Assembly: GCA_907165275.2 (NCBI GenBank)
Contig: OU015654.1
Span: 3,923,501 to 3,987,500 of the forward strand
DNA from: Zygaena filipendulae
Taxonomy: Eukaryota > Arthropoda > Insecta > Lepidoptera > Zygaenidae
DNA length: 64,000 nt
Reading direction: 5' to 3'
Shown: positions 33,490 through 47,400 of the stretch, one piece after another
How the letters are laid out: each line of letters begins with the position of its first letter
Numbering within the stretch: the first letter of the stretch is position 1
The notes under the pieces: model-generated
The model's database searches: none
What the model saw: only the letters and a program-made list of their open reading frames with translations
What the model was told of the DNA's origin: nothing
Translations under genes and position numbers: made by a program

Positions 33490-33695
33490 CTATAGCTGTC
33501 CCCGCGGTATCACCCGCAATAATTTCGGAGTTTCCACGGGAATTCCAGGGTAAACTATACTTATAAACCTTTCTCTTGAATCACTCTATCTATTGGTGAA
33601 AACCGCATGAAAATCCGTTCTGTAATTTTTGAGTTTATCGCGAACAGACAGACAGATAGACGCGGCATAGGACTTAGTTTTATAAAATGTATAAA
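33490..33695 (-). mobile_element. Helitron/Lep1-like short repeat
   Basis: The plus strand starts CTATAGCTGTCCCCGCGG and ends ACAGACAGACAGATAGACGC: the family in reverse. Confidence 0.5.
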
Positions 33696-34329
33696 GATTA
33701 ATTTTGAAGACTAATAAAATTATTTACTTACTACCTACCTATTCCCGCGTTTCAAGCGTGTGATTTTAGAGATTCCCTTGGGAACTCATTGTCCGTAATC
33801 AAAAAATGTTCTAACATAAGTACCTATTGCAGTTTCCTAACATTAAAATAATTTTTAGAATCAATTCAGTAACATTAGGGTCTACCTACAAAAACAATAA
33901 AAATATAACCTTATAATATAATATAGATTTGTTCGGAAGCTTCGTAAAAAAATGAGCGAGAAAAATTCATGTAATTAGTAATTAAAAGTATTATCATAAA
34001 ATAAACTTATTTAAGTACCTAAAGAAACACACGAATATAACAAAAGCTTCGTGAAATCTCTTGAGAAATATTGTAAGAGTGCTTGTGAACAATGCCGAGT
34101 ACCTTCCTCCTTATCTAATGCCAGTCATCATGTCACAGACACTATAGGCCCCGAGGGGACTGGTTTAGGTAACTGGATCCCAAGCATACACACGGAAAAC
34201 CCCTGCTGTAATGAAAAATTTAGTAGCCCCTTATGTATTTGTCTAAATTTTACCGTATGAAATCTCAGTTGCTTATGTATGTAATATGTACCTTATATAT
34301 ATGAAAATGAATCCCTATTTCCCTTGGTC

Positions 34330-34596
34330 ACGGCATCACCCGTGACCGGCTGGACCAATTTCGCAAATTCTTTTTTTTTTGTTGTGTATGTTATTGAAAG
34401 GAGAAGAATATGAAAGAATTTTGGAGTTACTGCGGGAATTCTAAAACTCACGCGGGCGAATCTCCGAAACGGTTGGACCGATTTTGACGAGACTTTCACT
34501 GCTAATTAGCCGATGTTCTAAGGATTAAATTCGGCAACTTTGGAGGTTCACGTATTCCGAAACTCACGCGGATGAAACCGCGGGGCACATCTAGTA
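34330..34596 (+). mobile_element. Repeat of the ACAGCTAGT-ended group
   Basis: GAATCTCCGAAACGGTTGGA and ATGAAACCGCGGGGCACATC, parallel to the 17985-18193 copy. Confidence 0.45.
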
Positions 34597-34710
34597 ATAC
34601 AATACGTACCCAGGTACGCATATTATTTCAACGTAAAATAAATTAAAACAGAAATGATGATGAGAAATGATAAACAAATTATTCCTTTATATTATTTTAA
34701 TTCTATTTCC

Positions 34711-34863
34711 TAGCTGCGGGTTTGGAATTCCGGGATAAAAAGTCCTTTCTGTGCCCTTGAAAACGTGTACATACGATCATGATGATGATCGGCTAAGTAG
34801 TTAAGGCGTGAAAGCGTAATAAACAAACTCACATTCGCATTTATGTACCTATATTAGTAAGGA
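34711..34863 (-). mobile_element. Helitron/Lep1-like short repeat
   Basis: GGAATTCCGGGATAAAAAGT, GATGATCGGCTAAGTAGTTA, GGCGTGAAAGCGTAATAAAC and a CACATTCGCATTTAT end, reading in reverse to the 32.6-kb copy. Confidence 0.45.
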
Positions 34864-35202
34864 TAATTTCATCTACTTCGATTTTTCATAAAAAATCTGA
34901 ATAGTCACTTTTGAAGCTTTAAAAGGCTGTAAAGTTTTTTGTACCTATCTAAATCTAAAGAAGGATATTAAAATATCTGATGTGGACTGTGGCGGGTAAA
35001 ATATTATAGGGTCACCTGAATTCATCTCTTACAATATCATGGAGCTTAGTTTTCTAGATGCAAATGGAAAAAGCAGAAACGAGGCAGAAGCTACATACAT
35101 AATATATATCTGTGAGCCACATAGACACTTTTAAAAGTTATGTACCCAAAGCTAACATTATAATATTATTTCTTATGGCAAAGTTGATGTAAGCACATTA
35201 TC

Positions 35203-35280
35203 AGGGCCGGATCTAGGGGGGGCAAACCGGGGAGCCTGCCCCGGGCTCATTGTCAGGGGCCGTCAAATTCATATGAATTC
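35203..35280. mobile_element. hAT-like repeat fragment
   Basis: CAGGGCCGGATCTAGGGGGG then GCCCCGGGCTCATTGTCAGG. CAGGGCCGG starts are common in hAT-type MITEs. The other end is not visible. Confidence 0.3.
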
Positions 35281-35614
35281 CAAATAATTTTTCACAAACC
35301 GTGAGAAATAGATAATTTCTCAGAAAAAAAAAATCAATAGTAAAACCCTTTTCATTTTTCATTTCCCACGGTTTCAACCGCGTTAATAATGTTGGTTTTC
35401 TCGTGGAAATTCAGGGATAAAAATTGTCACTTAGGAACACTGTAGCTTGCTAAAGTAAAAAAAATATTCAGAATCGGTGGAGTAGTTTTTAGTTTAAATA
35501 AATCTTTCTTTTCTTTTCTTTTTAGTTTAAACATTACAAACAAAGATACAAACAAACACGGTTTCGTTTCGGTAGATCCCTCTCTGTACACCATGGGCAA
35601 AAGTGTGGAAAGCT

Positions 35615-35745
35615 GTGTAAGTGCGGGACGCGGATCGATGTGAGCGTACGCGCTCGCAACAGGTGCGCCAGGCGCCTCCCCCCCTCCCACCCGCCACTAG
35701 CGCCTGCCCGCCCCGGTCGCAGCTTTTGTCACGGCTAGGTCACGC
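35615..35745. promoter_or_regulatory. GC-rich block
   Basis: A CG-rich segment with a C-rich run (CCTCCCCCCCTCCC) and GCCCGCCCCGG, unlike its surroundings. No domain or splice structure identifies it. It may be a regulatory island, or a fragment of a GC-rich repeat. Confidence 0.15.
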
Positions 35746-36398
35746 GTATAATAAGCTTAATGCTGTATTGCTTTAGTATAATAAATGGCTACCGTCACAT
35801 TTATTGACCCTATCGAAAATCTCATAAAATACGTGGTACATTTTGTCGTGGAAGAATCTGCAGGTTCAATCCTCGTTGAAAGTTTCCGAAGATGTCGATT
35901 TTAAACAAATTTAAAGGTTTTATCAACTAAAACAAACGGTATATTACTACAGATTTTAATACAATAATAATTAGATATCAGAATTATATTGTGGATAAAA
36001 GTTACATTTTATTATAATAAGATTTTGTTGTTTTGACTGTAGGTACCTACTTATCTAGTTTTGTGAATGATTAAATAGGTCCTGGTAAGTTATGGCAATA
36101 GGATTAATATTGTTATACTGTTTTTATGGTTCGGGTAAAATACATTAAAAAAACTGACACAATTAGGTTGTAAAAGACAAAAATGTGACTGAATAATTCG
36201 CCTTTGAGACGCTTAACTATAGAAAAAAAACAGTAGATCCGTACTTGGACATCATTATACAACCACCTGCAGATTGATTCCAAATTAAGCAAATCCTTGG
36301 ATAAAAAAATCTGACTATTTACTATTTACATTTTTTTTTATTTACCTGTACATATGTACATGTAGCACACTAAATGAACCTACCAGGACAGTACCAGG

Positions 36399-36516
36399 AT
36401 AAACATAAATGTTAATTTGACACTAATTATCTACTCAGAGCTCAGAAGAATAACTAGAATAAACACAAATGTTAATTTGACACTAATTATCTACTCAGAG
36501 CTCAGAAGAATAACTA
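36399..36516. repeat. 60-bp tandem duplication
   Basis: Two near-identical copies, at 36399-36456 and 36459-36516, exactly 60 bases apart, including GTTAATTTGACACTAATTAT and CAGAGCTCAGAAGAATAACT. The only clear difference is CATAAATG versus CACAAATG, so the duplication is recent. Confidence 0.9.
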
Positions 36517-38337
36517 AATATTGTTCTAAGACTCAGAGACGAACTCGCGACACTTAGTGTATAGAGTCAACTTTACTATACAACATACGAATTAACAAAA
36601 TAGTTTTGCATGTACCTACAGTATGTACGTTTACAAGCATTTTTATCCAGTTCTATCATAAATAGCGACGGTAAAGTGCACCAGTTGATTCGGGCAGCCG
36701 TAACGGTATTTCAGGATTAAACGCCGGAACGCTTGCTCCATACTATAACGACTTCGGTCACGCTATACAACTTCGGATATAAATTACAACATTGTAAAAA
36801 TAATTGTTAACTTCCGTTTCATCATGAAATGTTTTCCGGACTGTTCCGTAAGTTGGTTGCGCTGTTAACATTCGTTATGCATAAAAACATTAGTCTTTGA
36901 CCGCGATTTCAGACACATTTGGGAAATCCACAACATTCTCGGATAGAAAAGGAAGACCCGAATGGGAAATAGGTATACCTAGTCAATAAAACCTTTTCTT
37001 CAACTATCTCTATAATATATTTAATCTATAATTGCTCAGTTAGGTATCACAAAGAAAGAAAAAGAAAGTGAGAAAAGATTAAAAAAGAAAAAAAGTCAGA
37101 TTTACACATTGACTAGTCAAGAAAGTTCTTTATATAGCGTCAAGAGCTTACAACAGATTAGTGTTGAACAATACATTCGTACAACATCACGTGTCGTAGA
37201 GGCTGGAGAGATATTATTTTCAAAACTTTTGATGATAGGTACAATAAACTTTGACACTATTACAAACTACTAGGCACTAGCCTTTTTGAGCTTAAATGTG
37301 GTTATCACAGTTAATAAAATATTACATATTTAAAATTCATTTTATCATATTTTTGTAAACCTTTTGTATGTTTCGTTTGTATTCGTATAAGTAAATAATA
37401 AAAAAAAAATACAAAGAAGACATTAAAACGGTTTCCGAGCTTTCCATCACCAGGGAAACTCGTAATAAGAATAAACCTATAAGATAAGGGTTCAAAAGCC
37501 ATAGACGCGTAGGATCGCTCTACAAGAGACTCTTATTATTAAAGCATTTCACGTTATCTACAAGAGATAATACTCTTATTATTAAAATAAAACATTTCAC
37601 GTCAAATTGTATTTTATACAATAAACCAACGTGAATTAGATCTCAGTAACAAAATCTCATGTTGCTAGTAAAATTCAAATCGAGAGAAACGTGTATGGAA
37701 TAGCAACAGCCTATTTTCTAAGGGCCAGATGGCCGGAATAGAGTAAGAGTGACATAATGCCAGGCTGCCAGTGACGGATAGTTCATCTAAAACCATGCTA
37801 GACCAGTCACTGGCAGCCTCGCACCGCCTGGCACTTTGTATAATTTGAAAAAAAAAAAAACTTGTGAGTGTGTAGACTTTCGTGGACGGATCATGAATTA
37901 ATTGTATGTTGGTGACCACAGAGAGAATATTTATATTGATTAGTCTGTGACAGAGTATAACTATCGGGCGGACAGAGACTTAGAACAAAAGTAAAGCTTA
38001 AAATTCTTTTGTTGAGACAATGAAAAATATAGGAATCCTAAAAAGTTTCACTCTACACTTTTTTATAATTCAGACTTATATTTTGCCTTGAAACAGTTGC
38101 TCAACTCAAAGTTTCAGTCGCTTTTTCAAACTAACTATACGCGCAGTATAGTCCATTTAACTGCACTAGTTGTAGTTTTGTAAAAATGTGGTTATTACCT
38201 AAGTACTTACAGGTGGAGCCTATTGTAAGTATAACACACATAACACAGCGCTAAGAATGAGGTCACCGGGTCTAAACTTAGATATTTTACGTGCAATACA
38301 TTTTTGTTTGTGGTTGGTTGATAGTGTTATATTTTAT

Positions 38338-38560
38338 TCCATACTAATATTATGAAGAAGAAAGATTTGATTTTTTGTTTGTTTGTGTATTTGTGTGTTT
38401 GTTTGTTACGATTTAGCTAAAAAACTACTGGACCAATTTCAAAAATTTTTTCACCGTTAGAAAGCTACATTATCCCTGAGTATCATAGGCTATATTGCAA
38501 TCCGAAATTCCTGTAGGAACTCCGAAATTATTACGAATGAAACCGCGCGGGACAGCTAGT
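38338..38560 (+). mobile_element. Helitron/Lep1-like short repeat
   Basis: ATACTAATATTATGAAGAAG start, GTTTGTTTGTGTATTTGTG variant microsatellite, and AACCGCGCGGGACAGCTAGT end. Confidence 0.5.
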
Positions 38561-40206
38561 AATCTATATACTTTACAAAAATTTATTAAAACGCGTTTGT
38601 CTGTATAGAAAAAAAAACGAATGGATGAATTGCAAAATAAATTACGTCATTATGATCATGATTGAAACTTTTGACTCTTTGTCTTTATGTTTTAACGAGT
38701 ATCACAACCACGACGTAGAAAATACGGAACGGATTTGAATGAAACATGGAATGTAGGTACGACTCAACGTTTTCTATACCTTTTATTCAGGTAAAATATA
38801 AAAACTTATAAAAGTATCAATCAGTTGTAATAAAAGAGAAACCGACTAACTGATATTTAACTGAGGTACTTAATGCGTAAACTAATGAAATACCTAAGCA
38901 AAACTTTAACAAAAAAAATTCAACCGACTTTAAGAGTTCCGTTGTATGTCTCCGAAACTCATCATCAGATCTTTATGAAATGCAAATGACAATAATCCAG
39001 AATAATATATAGATATATATATATATACTTTAAAAAGGGATTTTTATATGTACATATACACCTTAAAACCTCAAAACTCTCTAACCATCTGGATAGTGGA
39101 CACTGAATATACTACACATGTTCTACACATAATCTACACATAATCGAGGTATAGTTGTGACTTACTTGTAATACCAACTCGATCCAATTTTTTATGGTGT
39201 CATCTATTGTGTAGTTCAAGACGCCATGAGTCATGAACTCATGACCCATTTCTCTATTATGTACATATTAATTAGCAGCATTCTCGTGTATTAAGAGTAC
39301 CTAAGTGTGGAGCACACATAGATTGCGTTTTCCATCATAAAAATGTACAATACTAATGTACTATTACTATATCCATTATTATACATAATATTATGTGATA
39401 GAACACACATTACCTATATTTAACACTGTTAATAAATACAGTGTCATTGTAAAGATCTATCTATGTACAAGGTTAGTCAGAAAGGGATACCTACCTACCA
39501 AGTCGCGAGCACTTCCAAGTATTTCTGATAACTAGACATAAAATATGTAACACGAAAATACGAGCGGGTACATGATATTAAAAAGTTTTTTTTTAATCTT
39601 TAGGCACGGGGGAATTTTTTATGATGACAGCTGTGTCACAAGCTGTTACACAATGACCTCAGATGTTAACAAAAACACAGAGCTCATGATAGCGTTCAAA
39701 CACTACTTTTTTTAAAGGTATTTCTCGACACCTTGACTAATTTTGGGGAAAAATTCGAACAGAAGTTTTATTCTTTATCATGGAGCTTTTTGTATCCTTT
39801 TTTGTACCCCCTTTCCAACTACTCCTGTTTACACAATAGTCATAAAACACGCAAGGTACGCAATGAACGGCTGCTGATGAAACATCGGTTTACTAACAAT
39901 CATTATTGCTGTCGCGCCAAAGTGAATGTTACATCGCAGCTCAGTTATCAAACCTGAAATAGCTTTCAATGAAGAACTAAGGATACAAGGAGGCGAATTT
40001 AGAACGCGATTAGGGTAAAGCAATCTAAGAGTGCGCAGTTTGTATAAAACTATAAAGATTATTTATTTAAAAATCAACAATTGAGTTACAGTCTTCAGTT
40101 TTACTTATATTAAGCTTTGGGTATTTAGGAAGATATTTTTAATTTTTGACACTAATCAACTTTCATATAATATTTAATAATCAAATAAATCAAAGACTTG
40201 TCTCAT

Positions 40207-40228
40207 GAAGAAGAAGAAGAAGAAGAAA
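40207..40228. repeat. (AAG)n microsatellite
   Basis: Seven AAG units. A second short AAG run is at 56146-56163. Confidence 0.85.
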
Positions 40229-40377
40229 ATACATTTATTTCAGCACAACACACAAGAAAAAGAAACAAACATCAACAGTGCCTAATCTAAAGAAACATAG
40301 ATAATATCTCTTGCATGCTCACTCTTTTGAATGAGATTGGTTGTTTTGGAGATGGATTTGTGATTGTATTTTTACTT

Positions 40378-40495
40378 TTTAACTGACTTCCAAAAAGGAG
40401 GAGGTTCTCAATTCGACTGTATGTTTTTTTTGTATCTTTGTTACGCGAATACTCGAAGACGGCTGGGCCGATTTGGAATTTTTTTTCTGTTTGCT
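40378..40495 (+). repeat. Fragment of the lepidopteran AAAAAGGAGGAGGTTCTCAA repeat
   Basis: TTTAACTGACTTCCAAAAAG then GAGGAGGTTCTCAATTCGAC and GGGCCGATTTGGAA. I recognise this as an abundant lepidopteran repeat; its class is not evident here. Confidence 0.45.
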
Positions 40496-42208
40496 ATATT
40501 TTTTTGTCTATTAATTTAAAATTTTAAAAGGCGTTTCGTTATGGTTGAACATGTATAATTATAATGCGATGTAGTACTCAATCCGAAAATAAGTAAATAT
40601 TTATTGATATTAAATCGGGAGAAATTTTCATGAAATAAGCTAGAAAATTTTCCTTTGATGATTCGAATCAACTTCATATTTTGTTTCTTAACGTTTTTAA
40701 TCTTAGTTTGTCTCATTCTTAATTAAAGAATATTGTGGTAACAATATCATTTCGCATCTAAAAGTAATTTTTTTCTATAATAACTATTGTATTTATGTGC
40801 AACGAACAAACAAATAAATAAATGTTTCTTAACTGGAGTTGAAGAAACCTCACTTTTATAAACTTTGCCAGTCTAAGTTAGAAAACAGGAAGTGGAAAAC
40901 TTGGAAAATTCCAACCCATTTGGTAAACAAAACACCCAAGAACTACCTAGATATACCTTCTTTCAACTTAATAAAATTTATTTAACGTAATTACTTCTGA
41001 AAACTTAAAAATAACCTTCTTTCTAATTTTATTAAATTGTTATTGTTTATAAATTCCTAGCTGTTTCCAGTGAGTTTGCCCGCGTAAATTTAAGGATATA
41101 TCGAAAACTCAAGCTTCCAGGATAAAAAGTATCCTATTTGATAATGAAGAACGTATTCCCCGTCGGTATGCCAAACATCCTAATTATTTGAGCTGAGGTA
41201 TGCGTGATTGAGTGGCAAAAATACCAAGGTACAAACACAAATTTTGCATTTATGACATTACTAGCTGTTCCTCGCGGTTTCACTTGCGTTTGTCCTTGAC
41301 AACCCCTGACAACGTGTACGCAAAAATCATAATACTACTACACTACACTAACATAATACCAGTATGTTAGTGGGTTTGTTACTCCGCTCCGATGCATACT
41401 GTAATACTCTTGGATACCAATCGGATAAATCCTTTGTCAATTTTCCCAATTTTGTCCCTATCGTTTGGAATAAATCCGACCTAAATCTACTAGCATGTGT
41501 TCCCATGCGTCACAGGGTCGGTACCAGACACCGGCAGCGGTATCGTTGCCGCGACCGGTATATATTTATATGCAAATAGTTCTCCCTGCCGTCGAATTTG
41601 CATAAAAGTTGAATCTATCGACAGTTCATGTCACAGCACTAACGGCGCGCCATGATTCAAACATGGCTCATGACATCCAATTAAGTTCGTATCCATGAAA
41701 GAGTGCGCAGCCATGTTTTTGCATACGTATTACGTACATACATTCTCTACAACTGATTTTTAATTATCATAGATCTATATCAATCTTTACTATTATAGAT
41801 GCAAATTTGTGTCTTTGTTTGTTACGCTTTCACAATTAATCCAGAAATTCTGTATCTGGCTTCCTGGACAAACTTCACCAGGTACTTTACTAAATAGTTG
41901 AGCGTCTAACGTGATACTTTTTGAATTTTGATAAAAAAATTAAAATATGTGTTAGGTATTTGTATAATAAAAATGTTAAAGAGGATCCGAATATGTGTTT
42001 AAATTCCTATTTATAGCAAAATTATCGGTTTTGTACGTAATTTCTATAACTTTTCTTAAATCAAGAAATTAGACTAGAACTTGATAAACACAAACGCAAC
42101 ACAGTCGTATACGTTTTGTTTGTGCAAAACAAAAATAGATCTACGAGCTATAAAACGGAAATTAACCGAGATAATATTTCGCACGACGTTCGCGGCATTT
42201 TATTTTAT

Positions 42209-42395
42209 ACTAGTTGTGCCCCGCAGTTTCACCCGCGTGAGTTCTGGAATTCGTGCAGGAACAATATTTTTCTTAAATAAAAGTAACTCAAGTTACTCCT
42301 TATAATATCGGCTATCTGCCAGTGAAAGTCCGGTTAAAATCGGTCCAGTTGTTTCAGAGATTATATCCGGAACAAACAGACAGATAGACAAAAAT
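42209..42395 (-). mobile_element. Helitron/Lep1-like short repeat
   Basis: The plus strand starts ACTAGTTGTGCCCCGCAG and ends ACAAACAGACAGATAGAC. Confidence 0.45.
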
Positions 42396-43189
42396 TTTAG
42401 AAATAGATTTTTTTTGTAAATACCGTATATAATTTCATATGCATTTAGTAAAAAACTGTTAATTTGGAATTAAAAACAGACACTTCAACTTTATTTATAT
42501 TATTATATATAGGTATGTATAGATGATAGGAATATGGTAAGATACATGCTAAAGCTACGAGAAATCTTCAAAATATGCGCATATCTCGAGCCCATAACGA
42601 ATTGTTTTTTCTATAGTTTCACACAAAGTTATGTAGGTAAGTATATCTATTGTTATGATTGTAGTGTAAAAAATTTTACATCATTTTTCGCATGAAAAAT
42701 GTGTTAACCGAAAGAGTAACCATAAAAGTATATCTATGATAACTATTACTTTAATTTGCAAAATAAAAAAAGAAACAATATAAATTAGAAAGTAAAATAG
42801 CTCTTAATAAAATTATGCCTGTCACTTAGAGCGTTTCGGTAAAGAGTTCTAGCTTTGTGTGACGAAATCAAATCTGGTGAAATCACGGCAAACAGTTGAC
42901 AAAACTCATTTGGAATAGAACCCCAGGGTACTTTCCGTGAACGATAATAATTGTATCGTAAGAATTATTTTTCGACATTTGTAAAAATTATTTACATATT
43001 TTAGAGATTCAGGTATTAGAGAGATCAGGTATATTTTATTAGTTTTTGCGTATCGAAGTCTACTCCAATCGACCATTAAGCTAATAAAATACTTGGACCG
43101 ATACTTTTCTTCAAATTAACCTCAAACTTAGTTCTTCGATCGTTACGATAATTCGTTAGTCGTCTAACAAAAGTACGCTTCCACCGAGG

Positions 43190-43350
43190 GCACAGTTCAG
43201 TGCGCCACTGAGGCGGGTCACAAAGGCGCGTGCCGGTCCCTGCCTAAGCAAGCGTGAGTAATGCGATTTGGAATGCGCCCGCCCAGCGCCTGCTGAAGAC
43301 ATGGCTGACGCGTCAGGGCGCGCACGCCGCCCGCCTCAGCCTCGAGTATA
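43190..43350. promoter_or_regulatory. GC-rich, CpG-dense block
   Basis: An isolated GC-rich stretch ending with CGCACGCCGCCCGCC and a TATAAAC motif. TCAGT-like pentamers occur on both strands, and a plus-strand GTGAGT donor-like site is at 43254-43259. It could be a promoter or a 5' exon of an unseen transcript; nothing coding is recognisable. Confidence 0.2.
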
Positions 43351-44600
43351 AACAATAAACATTTTACTTAAACTGCTAACTTGAGCCTGTCGTCTGTAGG
43401 GGCTGGCACTGGGCAGAGATTATGGGTCTCCACTTGCATCACTTGGATCATAATCCTTGCATACCTCTTTCAGTTCAACAACATTTTTTTAAATATTTTT
43501 TTGTGCCATCAGCCTCAAAATCCTCAAATTTTAGAAAAGCTATGCCTATTTTTTATTAGCCATAGCATACAGCTGATTTTAATGTATATTTTCGTCCTCC
43601 TCTATATAGGTCAGTAGGTGGACTATGGCCAACCCATGATATAATAACGCCCAAAGAAGTTTCACTTCAATATTTGAATTATTCAAGTAATACAAAGTTT
43701 CTTACCTCCCACCTTTAGCCAGAAATATTCAGTATTTATTTATTTCCCTTGCACGTTTTATAAATAATTTTTATTTCAAAAGTATAAAAATCTAGTCTAT
43801 TTCTATACGGTTTCACCTGTGTTAATTCAGGAGTTTCCATGGAATTTCTGGGATAGATGGGCATACTGTAGCTTTCTGTAAGTGAAAGAATTAAGTAGTT
43901 TTTGAGTTGTGCATTACAAACAAACAAAATACAAAAAAAAACAAATATTTTCTCTTTATAATAATGATGTACGTAGTAGATACTTTTAGAAATATAACAC
44001 GCACTCTATTGAAGCCTCTCCGAAGAAACGCTCTTGACGAGAATTAATTTGAATTCATATAAATTCAAGAAAATGTTATTCATTTCAATTTAAATAAATA
44101 GGAATGTACTCGCCTCACATTTATTTTAGCACACAGAATAAATAATTGGATAGCCGGGCTCGAACAAATTAGGGCCGATGGGAAACTTTTACAAAGTTCG
44201 TTTCGGTGAGGCCCATACAAAATCTACTCTAATCCGACGGGTGAGAGACTTCTATTCGATGGCACGAATAGTACAGTAGCGCTTTTAAGCCGATTACCGT
44301 ACAATTCTATCGTTTTTGTCTTTACAATCAATCGATTTATAGCGGCGTATTCAACAACTTTATTGAATTAAAAATGCTTTTAAAGTTTTATAATAATTTA
44401 CGTTGCAAAGTTGATATTCATTCGGGTGATCCAGATAAGATCCACGGATCCAGGAATCATACATTTTATTTAAATAAATTTGCACTCGGACCAATGTTTT
44501 AATTTGAAACTAACTGCAAGCTTTACTGATATTTTTGTTTAAAAAACAATTTAAAGATAATAAGATAAGATAGTAAATATTTCCTATATAGCCACACTTA

Positions 44601-44933
44601 AAATGGGCATGTTGACTAATTTTTATTTTTTAGTCCGTCTTGTAGATTATTAAAAAATATTGGACACGTATTTTTTCTTTTTTTACGTAATCAAAAAATA
44701 ACGGCGATATATTGAGTTGAAATTTTGCGTAACGTCACTATTCTGACAGTTTGTATGGCGGTTTTGCGGTTAGTGACGTCACGACCTCCTTATCCTAAAC
44801 TTTAATGCGCTTTATCTCTGTATATTTTAATTTATTTAAAAAAGCAAAAATACGTGTCTATTGTTTTTTTATTTTCTAACTGACGGACTAATTAGAATTT
44901 TGATTTTCAATAGTAGTCAACATCCCTATTTTG
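44601..44933 (+). mobile_element. CRE-bearing MITE family, copy C
   Basis: A complete copy, about 333 bp. Its imperfect inverted ends (GGGCATGTTGACTAATTTTT; GTCAACATCCC) extend inward about 90 bases. One TGACGTCA at 44774-44781; its partner has decayed to TAACGTCA. Confidence 0.75.
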
Positions 44934-46198
44934 AGATCATTTCTATTCAATCCAATTTGGCTTTTCGTATAACGAATATTGCTTTCAAGTCGAGAATCTG
45001 TGAAAAGCGACTTGCGAGAATAATAATATTTTTACGGCCATCCTTACCTACAGAATACCATGACAATACACATCTTTTTTACCTCAAACTTTTTGGTTCT
45101 TCTCGTGTTATTACGAAAGTTAAAGTGGACTTTGAAGATAAAAGATTTCGTATACTTTTAATATATTTTTTTTATAGAGTAGGTAAGTACCATTTCTAAC
45201 CGGAAAATATATCAGAAAAAAGTTACTTAAAATATAAGAGATATAAAATAAATTAAGTTTGTATTATTATAAACGTAATTGTGTCTCAAAATATTATACA
45301 GATTAAATTATGAAATAGTAATATCGTTAGGTACCTAATTGATAAACAATAAATCAAATTTTAAATTTAGATATTTAATACCCTTGTTTTTCTTGTCGAA
45401 CGAAATGTGATCTTTATACTTCTAAGTTCTAACGAAATAGGAAAGTTTGTTTGTTTGTAGAGGATAATCACTGTTTGATTCAATGGCTTCTGTAGGCAAG
45501 CACTAAGAAAGGGTCTTTGGAATTTCATCCCCTAAAGTAAAAATTGTAAAACCCGGATGGCTTAAACATATTCTAGTAAGACATCTGTCCGTTCACGAAG
45601 ATTTATTTTAAGATAAAACTGTATTTTACGGTTTAATAACCGTTGAGTTTTACCTACAGTATTTTAGATTCTTACTTTTCCAATATTTTATTAGTAAAAT
45701 ACTATATTCTTGCGCTTTTCTTCTAGGTAACACAACACAATATTAATAAAACAGCACTAGCTTATTTTTTACACAAATGATTTCAAAGTAATGCAAAAGA
45801 AATAATACTTACCTTTAACTGGAAACCATTCCATAGAGTCCTGATTACATTCAACCCATACGAATGTTTTTAGTGAATTATCTAAAATTCTTCAAGAAGT
45901 TATTTTAAATTATATAATATAATAATAGAGATAATTGTTTAGCTTTTGAACCATGTTACATATTTTATACCCAAAAATAGGTCAACATTTTTTTGAAGGT
46001 GGAAGTGATAATTAAGATAATTTACAGACTCGCAAAATCACATTAGTAAGCGGACATGAAAACCCGGTATGTTTACTGTTTAGTGGTTGGTGTTTGACGC
46101 CATGCTTTCAATAGCTATAATTTTGTTCCATTTTTTGCGGAATATGCCTCAAAAATTTGCTTACAACTTTATCCAGGGATACAGAAAAAGACAAAGTC

Positions 46199-46342
46199 CG
46201 CCGCCGCGTCTATAATGGATTTTCATGCGATTTTCACCAATATATAGAGTGATTCCAGAGGAAGGTTTCGGGTATAGTTTACCCCGGACTTCCCGCGGGA
46301 ACTCGTAAATTATCACGGGTGAAACTGCGAGGGACATCTAGT
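46199..46342 (+). mobile_element. Helitron/Lep1-like short repeat, truncated
   Basis: CCGCCGCGTCTATAATGGAT, TTCACCAATATATAGAGTGA and a GGGACATCTAGT end; the microsatellite head is missing. Confidence 0.45.
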
Positions 46343-46687
46343 TTTGGATAAAATAAAAAATACGTACAAAGGAGTTTTTGACAAAACATTTACGCCGGAG
46401 TTCCCGCGGGAGCTAAGTAATAAACGCGGGTAAAACCACGTGAAACAGCTAAAGTACCTATATAAACCTACTGTGAATAACTCATTTAAGTAATAACCTA
46501 ATAGCTCCATGCATTATTCACGGCTTATTTATTTAATATGGCTGAAAGAGCGATAATTGTCATATTATTATTTAAGCATACAATAAAATAATACTGACAA
46601 ATGTTCTACTTATTTCAGACTCCATATTGTGTAAAAAAAATATTATTAATTAGAACGAGTGGGGTCCACAAAACACTTTGTTTTAAG

Positions 46688-46817
46688 AGGGGTTGTCGAT
46701 TTTCGCCGTGCGGCTAGTCACTTCACAAATCGCCTCACCAAGCCGCCTAGACTAGACCTAGCCGAATTGCCATTTAGACGGTCGAGTTTCGCCGCATGGC
46801 AAAAATCGTGACATCGT
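46688..46817. mobile_element. Possible small inverted-repeat element
   Basis: GTCGATTTTCGCCGTGCGGC on the left, and GTCACGATTTTTGCCATGCG reading in from the right, are similar but imperfect ends about 130 bases apart. Confidence 0.3.
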
Positions 46818-46830
46818 GACTACTCACCTA

Positions 46831-47155
46831 ATGGGGATGTGGACTGCTTTTGAAAATCAAAATTCTAATTAGTCCGTCAGTTAGAAAATAAAAAAACAAT
46901 AGACACGTATTTTTTGCTTTTTCAAAAAAATTAAAATATACAGAGATAAAGCGCATTAAAGTTTAGGGTGACGAGGTCGTGACGTCACTAACCGCTAAAA
47001 CCGCCATACAAACTGTCAGAATAGTGACGTCACGCGAAATTTCAACTCAATATATCGCCGTTATTTTTTGATTAGTTAAAGAAAAAATACGTATCCATTT
47101 TTTTTTAATAATCTACAAGACGGACTAAAAAATAAAAATTAGTTAATATGCCCAT
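46831..47155 (-). mobile_element. CRE-bearing MITE family, copy D
   Basis: Opposite orientation to copy C and nearly full length. It runs from ATGGGGATGTGGACT to AGTTAATATGCCCAT, with TA on both sides. Two TGACGTCA octamers (46980-46987, 47025-47032). Confidence 0.75.
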
Positions 47156-47338
47156 TATGGGGGAAATCTGAAATAAACACTTTTTTATTTTTTTATTATT
47201 TAGTAGATAAACGTAACTTAAGGTTAAATGGATGGATGCAGCTCCACAATAGAATAAGTAGATTAAAAAAAATGTACCACACTAACACTAGCATATGTTT
47301 CTATTGGTACTAACACGCTATGGATCACGGTCCGAAAT

Positions 47339-47366
47339 AAATTATTATTATTATTATTATTATTAA
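47339..47366. repeat. (ATT)n microsatellite
   Basis: Eight to nine ATT units. Confidence 0.9.
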
Positions 47367-47400
47367 ATACAGTAAATATCCTAAAGCACAATTGCAAATC

